Source: Desulfovibrio sp. MES5
Lineage (GTDB): Bacteria > Desulfobacterota > Desulfovibrionia > Desulfovibrionales > Desulfovibrionaceae
Length of the DNA: 61,073 nt
NCBI RefSeq assembly: GCF_002237645.1
Contig: NZ_MJUZ01000018.1
Location: 1-61,073 of the forward strand
Reading direction: 5' to 3'
Shown here: in pieces, positions 41,487-49,172 of the stretch
Numbering within the stretch: position 1 is the stretch's first letter
Layout of the letters: each line of letters starts with the position of its first letter
The notes under the pieces: model-generated
Told to the model about the DNA's origin: nothing
The model's input: only the letters and a program-made list of their open reading frames with translations
Database searches by the model: none
Program-made: the position numbers and the translations under genes

Positions 41487-44189
41487 CTAGTACCAGCGGC
41501 CAAACTTGCGGATGTACACCACCTTCATGGCCTGCGCCACAACGCAGTAGCACAGCAGCGTGGCCGCCAGCCAGGGAAAGTAGCTCCAGGGCAGGGGTTC
41601 AAGGCCTACCAGATTGCCAAGCCCGGAGAAGGGCAGGTACATGCCGAGCGCCATGACGGTTCCTGTCAGCAGCAACACCGGAAGCGCGGCGGTGCTTTGC
41701 ACAAAGGGGATTTTTCTTGTGCGCAGCATGTGCACCACGAGGGTCTGGGAAAGAAGGCCTTCAACAAACCAGCCGGACTGGAAGAGCGACTGCATCTCAA
41801 CGCTGGTTGCGCCAAAGACAAACCACATGAGCGCATAGGTGGTTATGTCAAAGATGGATGAGGTGGGGCCTATCCAGACCATGAAGCGGCCGATGTTCTT
41901 TGCGTCCCATTTGCGGGGTTTTTGCAGAAACTCCTTGTCCACCCTGTCCCAGGGCAGGGAAAGCTGCGAAAAGTCATACAAAAGGTTCTGCAGCAGCAAC
42001 TGGATGGGCAGCATGGGCAAAAAGGGAATGAATGCGCTGGCCACCAGCACCGAAAAGACGTTGCCGAAGTTGGAACTCGCCGTCATGTTAAGATATTTCA
42101 TTATGTTGCCAAAGGTTTCCCTGCCTTTGACAACCCCTTCTTCCAGCACCATCAGGCTTTTTTCAAGCAGAATGATGTCTGCGGATTCCTTGGCGATATC
42201 CGCGGCGGAATCTACAGAAATGCCCACGTCCGCATCCCGCAGGCCGGGAGCGTCATTTATGCCGTCGCCAAGAAAGCCCACAGTGTGGCCGCCCTGTTGC
42301 AGCGTCTTGATGATGCGCGACTTCTGCAGGGGGGTGAGCCTTGCGAACACGTCGTGTTCCCGCGCGGCTGCAAGCAGCTCCTGTTCGTTCATGGCGTCCA
42401 GCTGGTCGCCGGTGAGCACGGTTCCCGGTTCCAGGCCGACTTCACGGCAGATTTTGGCCGTGATGACCGGCGTGTCGCCCGTAAGCACCTTGACGCCCAC
42501 GCCGTGTTCGCGCAGAGCGGCAATGGCGGATTCGGCGCTGTCTTTGGGCGGATCAAGAAAAGTGAGAAAACCTCTGATGATCAGGTCTTTTTCCGCTTCA
42601 GTGGTGTACTGCTGGCGGATATCGTCGCCCTTGATGGCTTTTGCGCCCAGGGCCAGCACCCGGAAGCCGTCACGGTTGTATGCCTCGGACAGATCAATGA
42701 TCTTTTGCCGCCACTGGGCGTCCATAGGCACGACCTTGCCGTGCACGTAGACGCCCGACGCGATGGAGAGCATCTCTTCCACTGCGCCCTTGCAAACCAG
42801 AAGGTGTTCGCCGGAAGTATCGGACACGATGACCGAAAGGCGGCGGCGCACAAAGTCGAAGGGGAGTTCATCCACCTTGTGCATGTGGCGGGGCAGGCCG
42901 TTTTCTGGGTGCTGCTCGCCAAAATGGACAATGGCCTTGTCCATAAGGTTTTTTATGCCGCTCTGGTGGTAGCTGTTGACCCAGGCAAGGCGCAGCACGT
43001 CGTCGTCCCTGTTTCCCAGCGCGTCCACATGGCGTTCGAGAATGATCTTGTCCTGCGTCAGGGTGCCGGTTTTGTCTGTGCACAGGATGTCCATTGCGCC
43101 GAAGTTCTGGATGGAATTGAGGCGCTTGACCACCACCTTGCTGCGCGACATGGCCACCGCGCCCTTGGCCAGGTTGGCGCTGACGATCATCGGCAGCATT
43201 TCGGGCGTCAGGCCCACGGCAATGGCCAGGGAGAACATGAAGGCGTCGCTCCAGTCGCCCTTTGTGAAGCCGTTGATAAAAAAGACAATGGGCACCATGC
43301 AGAGCATGAAGCGGATGAGCAGCCAGCTTACGCTGTTGACGCCCCTGTCAAAGGCCGTCTGGGAGCGGGTGCCCACAATGCTCTTGGCCAGCGAACCGAA
43401 ATAGGTATTGGCCCCGGTAGCCACAACAAGGGCCGTGGCGGTGCCAATGACCACGTTGCTTCCCATAAAGCACATATTGCCCGCATCAAGGGCGCGACCC
43501 GAGGGAACGGCTTGCCCGGCTGTTCCGGCGGATTTTTCCGCCACAGCGGCAAGGGTGTCGTATTTTTCCACAGGCAGGGACTCGCCGGTAAGGGCAGCCT
43601 GGCTGACAAAAAGGTCGCGTGACTCGATCAGGCGGACGTCAGCGGGGATCATGTCTCCGGCGGTAAGCCGCACAATATCGCCTGAAACCAGCTCTGCCAG
43701 CGGGATTTCTCTGGTTTCGGACTGCCCGTCCTCATTGCGCCGGGTGACTGTGGCCGTTGTGTGCACCATGGCCTGCAAGGCCTCGGCGGCCTTGTTTGAG
43801 CGGTATTCCTGCCAGAAGCGCATAAAGCCGCTCACGAGCACCATTACCAGCACAATGGCGGCGCTGGTGCCGTCGGTTTCTTCGCCAGCGCCCAGCGGAA
43901 GCCAGTAGTCGCTGTAAAAACTGACGGCGCTGATAATAAGCAGCACGTAGATGAAGGGATTATTAAAAGCCCCGGCAAGCTGCACCAATGGATTGGGCAC
44001 ACGCTCGCGCGCGACGTCGTTGCGGCCTTCAGTCTCAAGCCGGGCCACCGCCTGGGATTCCTGCAGGCCTTCGCTGCACGAATCAAGGCTGGTGAAAAGC
44101 TCGTTAAGGCTTTTTTGTGCGGCCTCTGCGGCCCGAAGGGAGGTGTGGGCATGCGCGGGGCGCGCCGCCTTACGGAAATCAAAAAACAT
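41487..44189 (-). CDS. Magnesium-type P-type ATPase (MgtA/MgtB family)
   Basis: A P3B-type ATPase of 900 residues that imports Mg2+ (possibly other divalent metals). The phosphorylated Asp is in ILCTDKTGTLTQD (about residue 372). The TGES motif is ALTGESLPVEKYD, and GDGINDAPGLRDADVGISV is the hinge. Ten membrane segments are expected. The N-terminal region (SLNELFTSLDSCSEGLQ) matches MgtA. Two in-frame ATGs lie at 44195 and 44189; the second has AGGAGG at proper spacing, while the first is only two bases from it, so I chose 44189. A 420-bp leader and a small membrane-peptide ORF lie upstream. Confidence 0.93.
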   Translation of the reverse strand: MFFDFRKAARPAHAHTSLRAAEAAQKSLNELFTSLDSCSEGLQESQAVARLETEGRNDVARERVPNPLVQLAGAFNNPFIYVLLIISAVSFYSDYWLPLGAGEETDGTSAAIVLVMVLVSGFMRFWQEYRSNKAAEALQAMVHTTATVTRRNEDGQSETREIPLAELVSGDIVRLTAGDMIPADVRLIESRDLFVSQAALTGESLPVEKYDTLAAVAEKSAGTAGQAVPSGRALDAGNMCFMGSNVVIGTATALVVATGANTYFGSLAKSIVGTRSQTAFDRGVNSVSWLLIRFMLCMVPIVFFINGFTKGDWSDAFMFSLAIAVGLTPEMLPMIVSANLAKGAVAMSRSKVVVKRLNSIQNFGAMDILCTDKTGTLTQDKIILERHVDALGNRDDDVLRLAWVNSYHQSGIKNLMDKAIVHFGEQHPENGLPRHMHKVDELPFDFVRRRLSVIVSDTSGEHLLVCKGAVEEMLSIASGVYVHGKVVPMDAQWRQKIIDLSEAYNRDGFRVLALGAKAIKGDDIRQQYTTEAEKDLIIRGFLTFLDPPKDSAESAIAALREHGVGVKVLTGDTPVITAKICREVGLEPGTVLTGDQLDAMNEQELLAAAREHDVFARLTPLQKSRIIKTLQQGGHTVGFLGDGINDAPGLRDADVGISVDSAADIAKESADIILLEKSLMVLEEGVVKGRETFGNIMKYLNMTASSNFGNVFSVLVASAFIPFLPMLPIQLLLQNLLYDFSQLSLPWDRVDKEFLQKPRKWDAKNIGRFMVWIGPTSSIFDITTYALMWFVFGATSVEMQSLFQSGWFVEGLLSQTLVVHMLRTRKIPFVQSTAALPVLLLTGTVMALGMYLPFSGLGNLVGLEPLPWSYFPWLAATLLCYCVVAQAMKVVYIRKFGRWY

Positions 44190-44609
44190 TGGCATAGCCT
44201 CCTGCCGCTTCAGGCGCGCGGCGGAAGCATGTCCTGCCTATGCGATATAGGAGAGGAAATGCAGCCTTGCGACCGGGGCGGCGGTAAAAATGTTGATGCG
44301 CATCGTGTCCGCAGCGAACACTGTGGGGGCATTCGCTGCGAAGCTACTAGGGGGATGGTCCATGACTCAGGAACTCCTTTTTTGCGGGTCGCCTGTGGGG
44401 CGACGGTTTTTGCGCGGCGTGCGCGTCAGGGTTGGTTCACGGTGGGCCTGCTCTGGCGGTTGCGTGAGCAGGGCTCGCCGTGAAGGCGTAAGCGCAGCCT
44501 GTCTGCGCTGGTGTATGCCGCGAGGGCGGCTTCAGGCTTTGAGATGCATATTCTCAAAACCGGTTTGCGCCAGTGGGCAGGCCGCTACACAAATACCTGC
44601 CTGGTGCGG
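44190..44609. other. Leader region between small ORF and Mg ATPase gene
   Basis: This is a 420-bp stretch with no recognised gene. It contains a palindrome at 44536-44560 (CTTTGAGA, then TTCTCAAAA), related to ones at 9244 and 26756. I did not recognise a known Mg riboswitch, but a leader this long before a Mg transporter is a natural place for one. Confidence 0.45.
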
Positions 44610-44753
44610 CTACCTTGCGGGTGTGACGCAAGAGGCCGCAGGCGCGGGAAAATATGCTCGAAAATTCCGGGGTGACGTGGTCAGCACCAGAAAGAGATTG
44701 ATGGCGAAAAACGCCACAGCCAGCATAATGCAGAGAAAGAGAGAGAATTTCAT
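44610..44753 (-). CDS. Small hydrophobic membrane peptide (47 aa) upstream of the Mg ATPase
   Basis: A 47-codon ORF starting MKFSLFLCIMLAVAFFAINL, with one confident membrane segment (about residues 4-25) and a short polar tail (SPRNFRAYFPAPAA) ending at TAG. CGGAGGCGAGCC puts a strong GGAGG six bases before the ATG. It lies on the same strand 420 bases upstream of the Mg P-type ATPase gene. E. coli MgtS is a comparable one-helix peptide that protects MgtA under Mg limitation, so a similar partnership is a reasonable guess, not shown by sequence identity. Confidence 0.6.
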   Translation of the reverse strand: MKFSLFLCIMLAVAFFAINLFLVLTTSPRNFRAYFPAPAASCVTPAR

Positions 44754-45099
44754 GGCTCGCCTCCGATGCCCGAAACAGGCTGCGGCGAGCGGGAAGGAAC
44801 CGTTACAGGCCGTAGCGTGCTATTTCAGGCAAACCGATCGCACAGGTTTGACTACTACTGGGTAAACTGTCCATAACGGGTCTTGATTTAGGGTTAAGGG
44901 TTACGGGGTAAGGGTGCATAAGACAGAAAAAGCTCTAGGTAATTTTGCCTGAAGAGTCAAGCATGCCCGGCAATCTTTTGGGCTGCCCTGTGAGGAACAC
45001 GCGCAAATTGCATAGAAAGGCGCGCGGATTGCGCAGGCGGCAGCAGGGCAACCGGCTGCGCACACGGCGCGCCAGGGCAGGCGGTGCTGACTTTTGGCT
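44754..45099. other. Intergenic region with telomere-like G-tracts
   Basis: No further gene is supported. At 44891-44914 the plus strand has GGG TTAA GGG TTAC GGGG TAA GGG, a canonical four-tract G-quadruplex motif. It lies between the stop of the secreted-protein gene and the start of the small membrane-peptide ORF. Confidence 0.6.
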
Positions 45100-45639
45100 T
45101 TACCGGCCGAGCAGATCCCGGGTTTGCGGCGTAAGGCCTTTCAGGCTGTCGAAGACGGCCAGGGCTCCCTGGTTTTCCGGATCCTGAATAATGGCAATAA
45201 GCACCATGTCAGATGTGGCGTGAACCCTTGTCAGGGCAGAAGACTTGAATGCCTGGCTGCGCGGTTCGCCGCTGAATGACCAGAAGTGGCCGTCCTGCTG
45301 CGGTTCTGTGGCCTCGGCCTGAAACTGGCGCAGGTCTTCGGCGATGCTTTGGCTTGTGGCGTTTTTTTCGTTGGGCAGAACAAAAACGCTCACCAGCGCC
45401 TTGTAGTTGTCGCCCGACGGGTCCTTGAGGCCAAGTATCAGCATGCATTCTTCATCGTTGCCGGAACGAAAGCCGGTGCGCTCTTCGCCATCCCATCCCT
45501 CGGGCAGTTTTGCGCTGAAGCGGGCAAAGTCCCTGGTTGCGGCTGACGAGGCTTCAGAAGCCGCGTTCGCGGCAAGGACGCCGGAACCCAAAACCAGCAC
45601 GCAGGCCAGAAGAAGGGGGAAAAAAACGGAAATGCGCAT
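45100..45639 (-). CDS. Secreted protein of unknown function
   Basis: A protein of 179 residues with a signal peptide (MRISVFFPLLLACVLVLGSG, cleavage near ANA). The mature domain starts with FARFSAKLPEGWDGEERTGF and continues as a compact alpha/beta domain (ALVSVFVLPNEKNATSQSIAEDL, HFWSFSGEPRSQAFKSS). The pattern recalls DcrB/PsbP-like domains, though I cannot assign it firmly. GAGG precedes the ATG at 45639; the longer open frame upstream overlaps another gene and is not the real start. It follows the membrane-protein gene by 59 bases, so the two are probably co-expressed. Confidence 0.8.
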   Translation of the reverse strand: MRISVFFPLLLACVLVLGSGVLAANAASEASSAATRDFARFSAKLPEGWDGEERTGFRSGNDEECMLILGLKDPSGDNYKALVSVFVLPNEKNATSQSIAEDLRQFQAEATEPQQDGHFWSFSGEPRSQAFKSSALTRVHATSDMVLIAIIQDPENQGALAVFDSLKGLTPQTRDLLGR

Positions 45640-45698
45640 GCGAACCTCGCTGTATGCTGAATTTGTGCGGCACGTTCTGGCCGCGTGGAGCACCTGGA

Positions 45699-46757
45699 TC
45701 AGGACGCGCTTCGCAGCAGGTACATGATGAAGGGCAGGCTCTGGCGCACAACCAGCAGCGCCAGGGCCAGCCAGTTGAGCCACAGCATCCGCAGCCGGGA
45801 GCGCGCGGTAAACAGTATGGCCCAGCAGATCACAGCCAGCGTCAGGGGCACGAGGCCGGCAACCTGCGGCGTGAGCCAGTCCGGCAGACTCTGGCCGCTG
45901 AATGAAAATCCGATGAACAGGCCCCATCTGTCAATGCAGCGGGGTATGTATCCTATCAGGGCCCACAGGGCGCACCAGCGGACTGCCTTTTCAAGGTCAA
46001 CAACGGCGGGAAAAGGTGCGCCCTTCCGGTGGAAGAAGGACAGGGTCAGCAGGGCAAAGGCGCCCGCAGGGGCAAAGCAGGTGAAGTAATTGTGCGTGGC
46101 CGCGCCAAGCACGGCAGAAACCATGCGGCCCCATTCCATACCCTGCGGCGGCCCGGAGAAAGACCAGTTGGGCAGAACCTGCGCGCAAAAAAAGCAGATG
46201 GCGGCCATCAGGTACAGGCACAGCCTGCCGCGCATGGCTTCGCCCGCCAGCTGGTCGCTTTTGCCGGAACCTTCCACAGGGGCCGGGGCGCGGCGCGCCT
46301 TGCAGGTTGATCGGCCTTTGGAGGCTGTGCCCGCGCTGTTTTTCGCCGCAGGCATATCTTCGTCAGGCAGCCCCGCGGCAAGGGGAGAGCGACCATCCAG
46401 ATAGGCCACAATCCACAGGCAGCACAGGCCGCCAATCCAGGCCAGCACCGTGGTGGTGTAGGGCAGCACCGCGTCGTCCCACAGGGAAAGGCTGTTCAGG
46501 AGGCTGGACGAACCGCCCAGGCTTATGAGCGTGGCTGCCAGGTCGGCGGCGGTCAGCAGCGGGCCGAGCAGGCCGAGCCCCAAGGCCAGCCGTGTGAGCC
46601 GCTGTGTTCCTAAAATGCAGAGGCGGGCATTGCCGCGTCTTCCTGCCAGCAGGGTCAAAGCCATAATGACCGGCAAGGCGGCAGCGGCGCTCATGCCGAT
46701 GTTCAGTATATTGGAGGCCCATTGCCAGTAAAAAAGCCCTTCAGGTATGTTTTGCAT
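45699..46757 (-). CDS. Multi-pass membrane protein of unknown function
   Basis: A protein of 352 residues with about eight to nine membrane segments. A cytoplasmic or periplasmic loop of about 60 polar residues sits in the middle (PDEDMPAAKNSAGTASKGRS). The segments include WASNILNIGMSAAAALPVIM, TTVLAWIGGLCCLWIVAYLD, LYLMAAICFFCAQVLPNWSF and a C-terminal LRMLWLNWLALALLVVRQSL. No catalytic motif was recognised. The start MQNIPEGLFYW was chosen as the methionine nearest the first membrane segment; its ribosome site is weak. It is followed by the secreted protein in the same direction. Confidence 0.75.
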   Translation of the reverse strand: MQNIPEGLFYWQWASNILNIGMSAAAALPVIMALTLLAGRRGNARLCILGTQRLTRLALGLGLLGPLLTAADLAATLISLGGSSSLLNSLSLWDDAVLPYTTTVLAWIGGLCCLWIVAYLDGRSPLAAGLPDEDMPAAKNSAGTASKGRSTCKARRAPAPVEGSGKSDQLAGEAMRGRLCLYLMAAICFFCAQVLPNWSFSGPPQGMEWGRMVSAVLGAATHNYFTCFAPAGAFALLTLSFFHRKGAPFPAVVDLEKAVRWCALWALIGYIPRCIDRWGLFIGFSFSGQSLPDWLTPQVAGLVPLTLAVICWAILFTARSRLRMLWLNWLALALLVVRQSLPFIMYLLRSAS

Positions 46758-47016
46758 GCCGTCTTGTAGCCCGTGACGCCCAACGTAGCAAGATGCCCAC
46801 AGGGCTGGCGGCTCGAAAAAATGTGGGCGGGGCCTCACGGTGTGTGGCTGTCAGGCAGGCTTTCGCGGAATTTTATCGGCGCTGTGACACTTCAGTCATT
46901 CTGATTTTGTATCACAGCACAGGTACGCTTGTTCGTCGGCAAGGCATGGTTTATAGTGCCGAACCCGACAAACCATAACCCTGATACGTGGCCTGCCCAC
47001 GCACGAGACGCAATCC

Positions 47017-47598
47017 ATGACGTTTTTCGCCGTATTTCTGCTTGCCGTTGCCCTGTCCATGGATGCTTTTGCCGTTGCCGTAGTCTCTGGCTGCGCCCTG
47101 CAAAAGCCCAGCCCGCGCCATTATGTGCGCCTTTCAGCCGCCTTTGGTTTTTTTCAGTTCGCCATGCCCGTTATCGGCTGGTACCTCGGCGTGTCCATAC
47201 GGGAATATATGGAAGCCTGGGACCATTGGATAGCGTTTGTCCTGCTGGCCTGGATAGGCGGCAAGATGGCCCTGTCAGGACTGCGCGCTCTCAGGCATCG
47301 GGAGTCCTGCGCCTGTCCCGCCGTGGACCCCACAGCTGGCAGCAATCTTTTGGTGCTGAGCGTCGCCACCAGTATTGACGCCCTGGCAGTGGGGCTGTCG
47401 CTGGCTATTCTTGGAACGCCCATCTGGGGCGAAGCCGCGCTGATAGGGATTATCTGCGCGGGCATCACGGCTGGGGGGGTGCGTATTGGCAAAACGTTGG
47501 CCAATCTCTGCGCGTTCAATGGGTGGGCGGAGCTGGCGGGAGGCTTGACGCTGCTCGCCATTGCCTGCAACATCCTGCGAGAGCATCAGGTTTTTTAA
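47017..47598 (+). CDS. mntP: Manganese efflux pump MntP
   Basis: A membrane protein of 193 residues with six segments and the MntP internal repeat. The paired Asp motifs are SMDAFAVAVVSGC in the first half and SIDALAVGLSLAI in the second. GWYLGVSIREYMEAWDHWIA also fits the family. It exports Mn2+ to prevent toxicity. The ribosome site is weak (GAGACGCAATCC). I did not recognise a yybP-ykoY riboswitch in the 100 bases upstream. The stop lies at the left edge of the hairpin element at 47599. Confidence 0.92.
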   Translation: MTFFAVFLLAVALSMDAFAVAVVSGCALQKPSPRHYVRLSAAFGFFQFAMPVIGWYLGVSIREYMEAWDHWIAFVLLAWIGGKMALSGLRALRHRESCACPAVDPTAGSNLLVLSVATSIDALAVGLSLAILGTPIWGEAALIGIICAGITAGGVRIGKTLANLCAFNGWAELAGGLTLLAIACNILREHQVF

Positions 47599-47723
47599 GG
47601 AAACGCTGATTTATTTCGTTTGGCGGCGTTGTTTCACTTTTTTGAAACAGTCGAGGACGGAAGAGTCCACTCCTGCTTCAAAAAAAGATAGCGCCTTGCC
47701 AAACAAAATAACTGCTTGTTTCC
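47599..47723. mobile_element. Imperfect long inverted repeat, possible degenerate MITE
   Basis: GGAAACGCTGATTTATTTCG and the following GTTTGGCGGCG (47599-47628) face CGCCTTGCCAAACAAAATAA and CTGCTTGTTTCC (47692-47723). This gives about 30-bp imperfect inverted repeats around a 60-bp centre that itself contains GTTTCA...TGAAAC and GGAC...GTCC. The element starts directly after the mntP stop codon. Confidence 0.5.
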
Positions 47724-47828
47724 TGGAAGCTCTTTAATCAGTACTTCCATAACCTCAACCAGACCTGTCCGCCGTGCTTGCAAGCGCACTATGCCGGCCC
47801 GCGAAGCCGCGCGGAAAAAGGAGTATTC

Positions 47829-48239
47829 ATGGCTACTATCAGCGCCAAATATCTTGGCGACCTGCGTATGGAATGCGTGCATAACCAGAGCGGAGCCAGA
47901 ATTCTTACCGATGCCCCCAGCGACAACCAGGGCAAGGGAGAGGCCTTTTCGCCCACAGACCTTTGCGCCACGGCCCTCGGAACCTGCGCCATGACCATTA
48001 TAGGCATGTACGGCAAAACCCACGGGGTGGACGTGACCGGCACGGAAGTGGAAATCACCAAGACGATGAGTGCTGACCCGCGCCGCATCGGCAAGATTGA
48101 GGTTGTGTTCAAGATGCCTCCGCGCGCTTACTCCGCCAAGGAAAAAACCATCATTGAACGCTGCACCGCGTCCTGCCCCGTGCATCTGACGCTGCACCCC
48201 GAAGTAGAGCAGATTTTTACCTTTATCTGGCAGGATTAA
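47829..48239 (+). CDS. OsmC-family protein
   Basis: A protein of 136 residues of the OsmC/YhfA family, peroxidase-like or hydroperoxide-detoxifying proteins. Redox-active cysteines are in DLCATALGTCAMTI and in ERCTASCPVHLTLHPE, and the N-terminus starts MATISAKYLGDLRMEC. Three of these four cysteines lie where OsmC and YhfA proteins place theirs; which subtype it is cannot be decided. AAGGAG lies seven bases before the ATG. Confidence 0.87.
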   Translation: MATISAKYLGDLRMECVHNQSGARILTDAPSDNQGKGEAFSPTDLCATALGTCAMTIIGMYGKTHGVDVTGTEVEITKTMSADPRRIGKIEVVFKMPPRAYSAKEKTIIERCTASCPVHLTLHPEVEQIFTFIWQD

Positions 48240-48381
48240 GGCGCGCAGCACGGCAAAACGGCTGTATGTCGGCGCGACTGTTTCCATTGACCCTGATATG
48301 GAAACACGGCTGCGCGAAAGCAATTTTGTTGGCGCAAATGGCCTGTGGCGGAAGGCAGGTTTTTTTGTCCGCCTGGTATGT

Positions 48382-48421
48382 GCATTGCGGCGGCTTCCCA
48401 GGCGGGAGGCCGCCGCAATGC
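48382..48421. terminator. Strong hairpin downstream of the OsmC gene
   Basis: GCATTGCGGCGGC and its exact complement, extended inward to an AGGC loop, give about 18 paired bases. There is no T-run, but the stability and position suggest a 3'-end structure. Confidence 0.6.
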
Positions 48422-48434
48422 TTGAGAGGGCCAG

Positions 48435-48578
48435 GCAGTGTCGTCACGAGCGCCCTTCCAGTTATTTCTGCGTCGAACTTCGCCTTTTATTCCGGCCTGG
48501 TACCACCACGTACACTCCCTGCATAACAGGCTCATTCTCCTTGATATGACTGGAAATTCATCTCGTGACGGCACTGTC
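48435..48578. mobile_element. MITE-like element, copy 2
   Basis: A 144-bp element whose left end GCAGTGTCGTCACGAG is matched by the complement of the right end GACAGTGCCGTCACGAG. It shares the inner ATTTCTGCGTCGAACTTCGC and CTTTTATTCCGG stretches with copy 1 at 30024-30169, and the inverted repeats extend inward through TTCCAGT. Confidence 0.65.
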
Positions 48579-49172
48579 CGAAGCAGTTAACGAATGAAAG
48601 GAGTTAACTGATCTGCAAGGATTTTCAGGAAAGTCCTTGCCACGGAATGCGAGCCGGCAGGCTTGTGCCTGCCGTACGCGCGCATTTCAAGCGTTGCATG
48701 CTCTATTGTTATGGGATCCTGCCACTGCCGTCAGCAGCGCAATCCCGCTTTATGGAGCCAACGTTACGGAAAACTTTTTCCGGACTTGCGTATATGGGGC
48801 CCCAATTCCCACGAGCAAGCCGGAATGGCAAACGCATGCGTCAAGAAGAGAGCAGCAACAGGCGCGCAGAAGACTGTTTTTTCTCAAGAGGCGAAAAAGT
48901 CCTGTTCTGTTGTGCGTGGGTATTGTTGTGGTGGCTTATCAGCGCCAATCGTTATGTCTTTGCACTGCCCTGGCATGAAAAATGGCAGTTTGAGCCGGAG
49001 CGACCCTTTCAAAGCTCCTGTCAGGCGCGATATGAGATCAGGAATGGGCGTATCTCCCCGTATGGACTTCTGATGATGGAGTATGCAATATATCAAAGGG
49101 GCAGTCTTGCTCCACCGACGGCTCACTTTTGCAGGTGCAGCTTTATCCACTCGCGATTCCTCTGGAGGCCGG

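Larger units (their letters stand above)
48240..49172. other. 933-bp intergenic region with hairpins and a MITE-like copy
   Basis: In order: GTTTCCAT/ATGGAAAC hairpin (48280-48304), a 13-bp perfect stem extended by a wobble and TCCC/GGGA (48382-48421), MITE-like copy 2 (48435-48578), a perfect CAGTTAAC/GTTAACTG palindrome (48584-48610), then about 560 bases without recognised structure. Some frames are open here but none has a convincing start or composition. Confidence 0.5.

Noticed and set aside
41922..43622. 566-codon plus-strand frame opposite the Mg ATPase
   Set aside because: The ATPase motifs on the minus strand are unambiguous; this frame is antisense noise.
46919..47016. Mn-responsive yybP-ykoY riboswitch before mntP
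   Set aside because: No conserved aptamer core was recognised; only a loose TGGTTT...AAACCA pairing is present.
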